DNA of 9,656 bases from positions 1-9,656 of the forward strand of contig CAITUB010000061.1 of NCBI GenBank assembly GCA_903895515.1. Reading direction: 5' to 3'. How positions within the stretch are numbered: position 1 is the stretch's first letter; every line of letters starts with the position of its first letter. This DNA is from an uncultured Acidimicrobium sp. Its GTDB lineage: Bacteria; Actinomycetota; Acidimicrobiia; Acidimicrobiales; Ilumatobacteraceae. Made by a program: the position numbers and the translations under genes. This document shows positions 4,860-9,656 of this stretch, one piece after another. The notes under the pieces are model-generated. The model was not told where the DNA came from. It ran no database searches and saw only the letters and a list, made by a program, of their open reading frames with translations.

Positions 4860-6705
4860 AGATCTGTACCGAAATTGGAGTGCTGTATACACCGGCTGAA
4901 TCCTGGGCAAGTACCCAGTAGTAATGCTTGTTACTTGAATTTCTGCCCGAGCTGGCTACTTGCACGTTGAATGCGTATGGTCCGTTGCCGCTAAACGGAA
5001 CCTGATTCCACGATGCGTGACCTGCAAGAGGTGCGGCAGAAAGTGGTGAATCCTTTGTTGCCTGCACATACCAAATGTTTGCGAGGTAAGCCTGAGTATC
5101 GGTGGTGATGGTTCCCGAAATGAATCGACCGCCATTATTTCCGGTTGTGCGATTTGCACGCACAGAAATGCCGAGACCCGCATGCTTAGCTACGACTGGA
5201 AATTCTCCCGCCCAAGGCTGTTCGCCAGCCCAACCATTTGGCTTGAGTTGCGAACTGAGATTGTCGTACACACGAATTTCGCTGCGTTGACCACCGACCC
5301 AGTTGTTACTGCCGTCATCGCTACCCGCATATTGCGAAAGTCCACGGTTGTAGAACGGATACGTTCCTGCTACAAGGGGTGCCTTAAAGAACACGTCACG
5401 ACTTTCTCCTGGTCCAATTTGCACACTGTCGGTTTTGGTGCGCTGCGCGCTGTCAGGAACAAATCGAGCGTCACGACCCAGAACGTCAACTTCGAGACCA
5501 GGGAATTGAATGGTGTGGTTTTGGAAGCCAAGGTTGACCAGACGAATAAGAATGCGCTCGCCAACTTCTGCCTGCACGACAGAGCTAAGCGGGTTACTTA
5601 ACAAACGGGATGCATCTGCGCTTGGATCGGAGTTGGTGGTGAGAACCGAATTTCCTGCGCCATCAATTCCGCCATCGGCTTGAACAAGAAGCTGTCCGTT
5701 TGCATCGCGCACTCCGTTTGGCTGCAATGTGTCTGGGTATGAACGCCCGTTCATTGTCCAGAAATCGGCATGGAAGTCCGACCAGTCGGTTGCTTGCACG
5801 TGTGCGTCGTTGAAGTGAGCACGCGTATCAATTTCGCCAAGCAGAATCGAAAATTCGCGGTCATATACCGACTCGCCAAGGAGGTCGCCGTCAGCGACTC
5901 CGTACGCCTTCTGTGTATACAAGCCACTGCCAAGGTTCACGCGGTCGGCTGGGTCTGGTTTAACAAACACAATTCCTTGCATGCCCATGGTTACGTGCTC
6001 AACGTCTTCGAAGTGGCAGTGGTACATGTAAGTGCCTGAGTCGTGCGGGCGATACACATAAGTGAAGTCGTGGTCAATGGTTACTGAGATTGAGCTTTCC
6101 GGTACTCCGTCGTAGAACGGAATCGCATTGCGGAAACCGTGCCAGTGAAGCGTGTGGCCGTCCACCAAGTCTGGACGCATTTGTAGGCCCAAGTTGGTGA
6201 GCGTGATCCACAGCTCATCACCAACTGTTGAGTAGATGATTGGAGCGCAAAATTGCGAATGCCCCTTTCGGGCAGCAACTTGAGTGCGGTCTAACCCTGT
6301 CACGTTGGTGAAACTGAAGACGTACAAATTCTTATTCGCTGCGTCTGCCAGTGGATCCGGGAAATATGGATCAACTGATTTGGCACCAAGGCTTAAACCC
6401 AATGCGTCGGATGATGGCAATGAAGCCCAACCGTCTGTGCCTGCAAGCGCATACGTATATATGCGGTCGGCTGGCCATGCCTCGGCTGTAAGTTCACGAC
6501 CCGTTGCAGGGTCAAGTCCTACTGGGGCTTGGCTGCGTGGAGTGGCGCCGTTCAACATGATGTACGCCTTGGCGACTCCGGCTGTACCCAGCAGGAATGC
6601 TGCGCTTGTTCCACCGAGTGCAAGGAATTTGCGTCGATCAAAACGTGGCAGCACTTCGGCCGCATTAGTTGAAAGTTCGTTTGACATGTTGATTATCTCG
6701 CTCAT
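4858..6705 (-). CDS. Tat-exported multicopper-oxidase-like protein, copper ligands in the first cupredoxin domain only
   Basis: A 615-residue protein. The N-terminus has a twin-arginine signal, FDRRKFLALGG (22-32) followed by a hydrophobic stretch to VAKA (44-47). The first cupredoxin domain (about 125-250) carries HTLHWHG (184-190) and YHCHFEDVEHVTMGMQG (228-244). These give a full type 1 copper set (H184, C230, H237, M242) and two His-x-His pairs (H187/H189, H229/H231) for half of a trinuclear cluster. The second cupredoxin domain (about 378-480, after MNGRSYPDTL at 318-327) is nearly blank: only H397 in NHTIQFPG remains, and TYPFYNRG (448-455) replaces the usual His-rich end. A further beta domain without copper motifs, Fn3/Ig-like in appearance, ends the protein (about 500-615). 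The T1-in-domain-1 layout resembles type C two-domain oxidases, but here domain 2 cannot complete the cluster. ATG 6705 is preferred: AAGG lies 4 nt upstream and it overlaps the preceding TGA (ATGA). ATG 6687 is an alternative. Confidence 0.87.
   Translation of the reverse strand: MSEIINMSNELSTNAAEVLPRFDRRKFLALGGTSAAFLLGTAGVAKAYIMLNGATPRSQAPVGLDPATGRELTAEAWPADRIYTYALAGTDGWASLPSSDALGLSLGAKSVDPYFPDPLADAANKNLYVFSFTNVTGLDRTQVAARKGHSQFCAPIIYSTVGDELWITLTNLGLQMRPDLVDGHTLHWHGFRNAIPFYDGVPESSISVTIDHDFTYVYRPHDSGTYMYHCHFEDVEHVTMGMQGIVFVKPDPADRVNLGSGLYTQKAYGVADGDLLGESVYDREFSILLGEIDTRAHFNDAHVQATDWSDFHADFWTMNGRSYPDTLQPNGVRDANGQLLVQADGGIDGAGNSVLTTNSDPSADASRLLSNPLSSVVQAEVGERILIRLVNLGFQNHTIQFPGLEVDVLGRDARFVPDSAQRTKTDSVQIGPGESRDVFFKAPLVAGTYPFYNRGLSQYAGSDDGSNNWVGGQRSEIRVYDNLSSQLKPNGWAGEQPWAGEFPVVAKHAGLGISVRANRTTGNNGGRFISGTITTDTQAYLANIWYVQATKDSPLSAAPLAGHASWNQVPFSGNGPYAFNVQVASSGRNSSNKHYYWVLAQDSAGVYSTPISVQI
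5980..6021 (-). other. HCH...H...M type 1/type 3 copper motif
   Basis: Codes for residues 229-242 of the 615-residue protein. C230, H237 and M242 are candidate type 1 ligands, and H229 and H231 the trinuclear-cluster ligands. The Cys-to-His spacing of 7 is longer than the 5 usual for H-C-H-x3-H laccase motifs and shorter than the 9 I recall for copper nitrite reductase. Confidence 0.8.
6136..6156 (-). other. HTLHWHG copper motif
   Basis: Codes for residues 184-190 of the 615-residue protein. H187 and H189 form the H-W-H pair typical of the first copper motif of multicopper oxidases; H184 is placed to be the first type 1 ligand, as in two-domain oxidases with type 1 copper in domain 1. Confidence 0.8.
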
Positions 6706-6713
6706 TGGACCTT
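6702..6713 (-). promoter_or_regulatory. ATGA stop/start overlap with Shine-Dalgarno sequence
   Basis: The TGA of the beta-helix gene (6702-6704) overlaps the ATG of the oxidase gene (6703-6705). AAGG (6710-6713) precedes the ATG by 4 nt. This arrangement is typical of translational coupling and places the two proteins in one operon with linked expression. Confidence 0.8.
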
Positions 6714-9656
6714 GCTCACAATCGTTGAGGTGTTATCTGCACTAGTGGTGTCGGTGAAGCCCGAGACATTTGCTGTCAATCGCGCTGTCAACGTGATGTT
6801 TGTGTTTGTACGAGCACTTCTGCTGACAGACCATGCCATGAGTGCGTTCGAGTAGGTGTATGTCACTGATCCGCCTGGTGCAACCGTGATGATCTTGTTG
6901 CTGACATCTCCTGTACCGGACGAACTGCTGCATGCGCTGCCAACTCCTACTGCGGCACATGTCCAACCACCGAACCCAGATGTAGAACCAGTAAGCGCGA
7001 TGCTCAATGTTTCAGACATCAAAGACGTACTGTTGTTGGTGATGGTTACGACGTAAGGAAGTTTCGAGCCCTTCGCAATAGTTGTTCCAACACCGCTAGC
7101 TGCGATGCCAAGGTTGCCAACAGAGGCGATATTGACAACAACACTTGCTTCGTTGTTCGTGGTGTCAATGTCATGCAAACCAGCTGCAGGAGTAATGGTG
7201 GCGGTTCCCGTAACTGCTCCATGTTGAGCGGTGTTTGATACCACACCACTGAATGTGAAGGTAAGTGAACCACCTGCAGGGATAACGAGGTATTCCTGCA
7301 AATCGCCTGGAGCCATGATGGCTGGGCACATTGCTCCGTCTGCTGCTGAACATGCCCACGAACCGGTGATACCAGCAGGAAGTGGGAATGAAATTGCAGC
7401 GTGACCGGCTGATGTACCGATGTTGCGTGCTGTGACGGTGTAGTTAATGGTGTCACCGGTTGACACGGTTGCCGAAGTGGTGGTGAGGCCAACTGACATA
7501 TCGACATTCGATGTCCATTCGTCTGCGCCGATCGAGGTGATGCGCTGGTCGCCGTCAATGTCAACCGTTGGGGTATTTGCAGCAACGCTTAATGCATTGC
7601 CACCAGCTACTGCTGGGCTTGTACCAAGCAAGATGTGGTAGTTGGTCAACATGTGGAACGGAACGTTGCGTGCAACGATCACGGGGAACGACACGTTGGT
7701 GTTTGTACGCCACATCAAGCTGTCAACAGCAAAGTCCTGTGCATTAACGAAGCCAATGGTCAGGCTTCCGTCGCCAGTTTCTTCAATGTTCGATGCATCA
7801 GGGGTGATGCCACCAGTAACTGAAGCGAAAGAAAGAACTGGATTGGTGTTGAGGAAGCTGTTGAACGGAGCAAGGCTGCAAGCCGAGCAACCAACAACAC
7901 CCATATCCCAACGCTGAATCGGCTCGGTGTCCAACGGATCGCCAATGCCGTGAATCGCACTGGTGTTGGCGTTGAACTGCGTTGGCAATTCGGCCCATCC
8001 TGCTCGGTTGTCGGCAAAAATGTTGTTAATCAACGTTGGATTCGAGAACGTAGGCGCGTCTACTGAAAGCGTTGCCTGAAGTAGGGAGGAGTTCGGACCT
8101 GTTGCTAGACCGGCTGGGTTAGCAGGCTTGATGGTGCGAGTGGTTCCGCCTGAGGTGATAATCATTGCGCCGTTTGTCGCAGCCGTTCCAGTGGAAACGT
8201 TTTTCACGATGGTGTTATTAGCCAGCGTGACATCTGGAGCATCGTCGATAGCAACTCCGCCCCCGGCATGTGTTGCCAAGTTGTTTGCAATGATGTTGTT
8301 TTGAACAACGTGGTGGAAATTTCCGGCCATGAGGTAGCGAATGCCGCCGCCATCGTCGTTTGACTGATTAGAAATCAGAGTGTTCGAGTCAATGGTCACT
8401 GCACCTGAACCACGACTAGGTGTGCTGGTGTTTGCTGGCAACGCGCCGGCAATCATGATTCCGCCACCTTCGTCGTAGCTTTGGTTGTAGTAAATACGGT
8501 TACGTGAAATCGTTCCGTTGTTCGATAGTCCGTAGTGAGAAATAGCTCCGCCGTATTCTGCAGAGAAGTTTCCGCAGAAGTCGTTATTGGTAACGCTGTA
8601 GTTGTCTGCTCCAGCAAACAATCCGAGCGCTCCTGCCAAAGCAGTACCACCGTTTGCTACGAAACGGTTGTGTGCAACGTTGAGGCGATCGTTGTGGTTG
8701 CTCTGTGCAGATGCATTTCCGGTGAGATCGGGAGTGCCGATACGCACTGTTCCGTACGTTCCACCATTCGATTGCATTTGGTTGTTTGAAATGTTGAAGT
8801 CACGAACGTATTGGTCGAGCATGATCGCTCCACCTTGTGCAGGGCCAGGGTTGCGGGCGATTTGAGCTCCAGCGGTTCCAGGAAGAGTGTTGATGTTTCC
8901 TGGGTTTCCTTGTTGGTCTCCACCAGTAATCATGAAACCGTCAACGCCTGTTTTGAATTCAGATGTCGGTGCAGCGGTTCCGCCGTATTGAGTGCTGGTT
9001 TCAGCGAGTGCGGTAACGCCTGCGCCTTCTGGAATTTCCTGCGGTCCTGTTCCAGTACGTGTAATGGAGTTGGCAAGGTTGCGCCAATCGCCTGAGTATG
9101 TTCCGTCAGTGGTTTGCTGATTGCCGCCTACTGGAGTGATCTGAGTTGCAGACCAATACTGAGATGCGTCAATCGTGGAACCAAGAACAATGTCTGTTGA
9201 TGTGCGAGCTCCTCCTGGGCCAACTCCCTGGATCATCACTTTGCTGTGAATAATGAGGTTTTCGAAGTACGCACCGAATGCGTTATGCGCTTCATAGTTT
9301 GGCGCAGTGTTTGGATACACCACGATCAACTTGGCGCGTGCATTGTCGCTTGTGCCCGATGCTGAACGTGCTGCTTCGAGCGCACGCTGAATAGCGCGAC
9401 CACCGCGAACTGTATTGCCGAGGTACGAAGTTCCATCGAATCCGGCAGGGGCGTCAGTTGCTGTATCCCATGCGTCCATTTGTGGGGTGTAAATACGTGA
9501 CCCAACATTGTCAGTAGCGAGATCTGGGCTCACTTCGTAGACATCGGACTTACGGAAGTACGAGTTGCTGTTGTCGCCGCTGTTTGGTGACAAGCGGTGG
9601 AACGTCAGACCGTTAATGGTTTGTAACGTGCTTCGTGTGTTCAGAATTGAAAGCTG
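6702..9656 (-). CDS. Exported-type parallel beta-helix protein with two DUF11-like domains (5' end beyond window)
   Basis: The reading frame is open to the right edge, giving 984 visible residues with the N-terminus missing; residue numbers here count from TTG 9593, an in-frame codon and not a likely start, since the 21 codons before it also read as protein (LSILNTRSTLQTINGLTFHR). After a non-repetitive region, a right-handed parallel beta-helix spans about 105-560: GVGPGG near 123-128, recurrent Asn-rich turns (NNDF, SRNRIYYN, DSNTLISN, QNNIIANN, ANNTIVKN) and four glycine rungs (EYGGAIS, DEGGGIM, DDGGGIR, HAGGGVAI). The helix part ends in DIDGDQRITSIGADEW (678-693), the usual closure of 'choice-of-anchor Q' type beta-helix proteins. 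Two DUF11-like Ig domains follow (696-822 and 826-963), with N-Y-T-V-T-A-R-N and P-Y-V-V-T-I-T-N-N strands, typical of surface stalks. No catalytic residues are recognisable. It is probably an extracellular scaffold, adhesin or anchor; a polysaccharide-acting function cannot be excluded. It leads the visible part of the operon. Confidence 0.85.
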   Translation of the reverse strand, partial: QLSILNTRSTLQTINGLTFHRLSPNSGDNSNSYFRKSDVYEVSPDLATDNVGSRIYTPQMDAWDTATDAPAGFDGTSYLGNTVRGGRAIQRALEAARSASGTSDNARAKLIVVYPNTAPNYEAHNAFGAYFENLIIHSKVMIQGVGPGGARTSTDIVLGSTIDASQYWSATQITPVGGNQQTTDGTYSGDWRNLANSITRTGTGPQEIPEGAGVTALAETSTQYGGTAAPTSEFKTGVDGFMITGGDQQGNPGNINTLPGTAGAQIARNPGPAQGGAIMLDQYVRDFNISNNQMQSNGGTYGTVRIGTPDLTGNASAQSNHNDRLNVAHNRFVANGGTALAGALGLFAGADNYSVTNNDFCGNFSAEYGGAISHYGLSNNGTISRNRIYYNQSYDEGGGIMIAGALPANTSTPSRGSGAVTIDSNTLISNQSNDDGGGIRYLMAGNFHHVVQNNIIANNLATHAGGGVAIDDAPDVTLANNTIVKNVSTGTAATNGAMIITSGGTTRTIKPANPAGLATGPNSSLLQATLSVDAPTFSNPTLINNIFADNRAGWAELPTQFNANTSAIHGIGDPLDTEPIQRWDMGVVGCSACSLAPFNSFLNTNPVLSFASVTGGITPDASNIEETGDGSLTIGFVNAQDFAVDSLMWRTNTNVSFPVIVARNVPFHMLTNYHILLGTSPAVAGGNALSVAANTPTVDIDGDQRITSIGADEWTSNVDMSVGLTTTSATVSTGDTINYTVTARNIGTSAGHAAISFPLPAGITGSWACSAADGAMCPAIMAPGDLQEYLVIPAGGSLTFTFSGVVSNTAQHGAVTGTATITPAAGLHDIDTTNNEASVVVNIASVGNLGIAASGVGTTIAKGSKLPYVVTITNNSTSLMSETLSIALTGSTSGFGGWTCAAVGVGSACSSSSGTGDVSNKIITVAPGGSVTYTYSNALMAWSVSRSARTNTNITLTARLTANVSGFTDTTSADNTSTIVSKVQ
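6705..7508 (-). other. Tandem DUF11-like domains of the beta-helix protein
   Basis: Two beta-sandwich repeats of about 125-138 residues follow the end of the beta-helix. Each has the pattern of an early 'G-D/S-x-x-x-Y-x-V-T' strand, a W-x-C-A/S segment (GSWACSA and GGWTCAA), a paired C (AMCP, SACS), an 'I/V-x-P/A-G-G-S-x-T-F/Y-T' strand and a closing 'T-T/S-x-N-x-x-x-V-V' segment (DTTNNEASVVV, TSADNTSTIVS). The shared W-x-C ... C pair suggests one disulfide per domain, which fits an extracellular location. The domain name is assigned by eye. Confidence 0.7.

Noticed and set aside
4848..4910. Longer start for the 505-residue protein (from 4910)
   Set aside because: It would overlap the upstream gene by 53 bp and add 21 residues before a normal signal peptide, whereas ATG 4847 has AAGGA at ideal spacing.
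5497..5520. NHTIQFPG in the 615-residue protein as a second copper motif
   Set aside because: Only one histidine (H397) is present, where a functional C-terminal domain needs about three, and the later His-rich end (TYPFYNRG) is also missing.
6284..6745. Plus-strand open frame of 153 codons
   Set aside because: Antisense to the N-terminal region of the Tat-exported oxidase, whose twin-arginine signal and domain order are convincing; no own features.
7046..7585. Minus-strand open frame of 179 codons in another frame
   Set aside because: Overlaps the DUF11-like domains of the beta-helix gene in a shifted frame; Leu/Gln/Pro/Thr-rich product typical of a frame shadow.
9591..9593. TTG 9593 as the start of the beta-helix gene
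   Set aside because: The same frame stays open through the window edge with protein-like sequence upstream, so the true start lies outside the window.
1..9656. CRISPR arrays, tRNA or rRNA genes, insertion sequences, phage or attachment sites
   Set aside because: No regularly spaced repeats, cloverleaf-like structures, transposase frames or flanking direct repeats were seen on either strand.

Overview
The window looks like a piece of an actinobacterial (Actinomycetota) chromosome, possibly an Acidimicrobiia/Ilumatobacter-like lineage. Base composition is intermediate by eye. There is a DUF664/DinB-type protein of the kind linked to mycothiol, a luciferase-like (probably F420-dependent) monooxygenase, threonine-rich 'TTT' stalks in a surface protein, and promoters that suit leaderless transcription. 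The lineage is inferred from these gene families, not from any marker gene.

Layout: at the left edge is the 5' part of a minus-strand luciferase-like monooxygenase gene (1-329). It is divergent, across 37 bp, from a plus-strand DinB/DUF664 gene (367-906). A strong hairpin (910-937) separates the DinB gene from the end of a long, tightly packed minus-strand operon that fills the rest of the window. In transcription order the operon holds: (1) a large exported-type parallel beta-helix protein with two C-terminal DUF11-like domains, whose 5' end lies beyond the right edge (6702 to >9656); (2) a Tat-exported multicopper-oxidase-family protein (4858-6705); (3) a Sec-exported multicopper-oxidase-family protein (3330-4847); (4) a Sec-exported protein with two cadherin-like beta-sandwich domains, a third multicopper-oxidase-like double cupredoxin, a Thr/Pro and Gly stalk and a C-terminal beta domain (943-3330). 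The junctions are an ATGA overlap, a 10-bp gap that carries a Shine-Dalgarno sequence, and a TAATG overlap, so the four genes are almost certainly co-transcribed and partly co-translated.

The most interesting feature is how copper ligands are distributed over the three paralogous two-cupredoxin proteins. Protein 2 keeps a complete type 1 copper site and two His-X-His pairs in its first cupredoxin domain, but its second domain has lost almost all ligands. Protein 3 is the mirror image: its first domain is blank, while its second keeps two His-X-His pairs (H364/H366 and H467/H469), with Asn where a type 1 Cys would be. Protein 4 is blank in both domains. Proteins 2 and 3 together would supply one type 1 copper plus exactly the eight histidines of a trinuclear copper cluster, suggesting a multicopper oxidase split over two polypeptides. 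Protein 4, and perhaps the beta-helix protein, would be structural or anchoring partners. This is an inference from motif reading and needs structural modelling and biochemistry.
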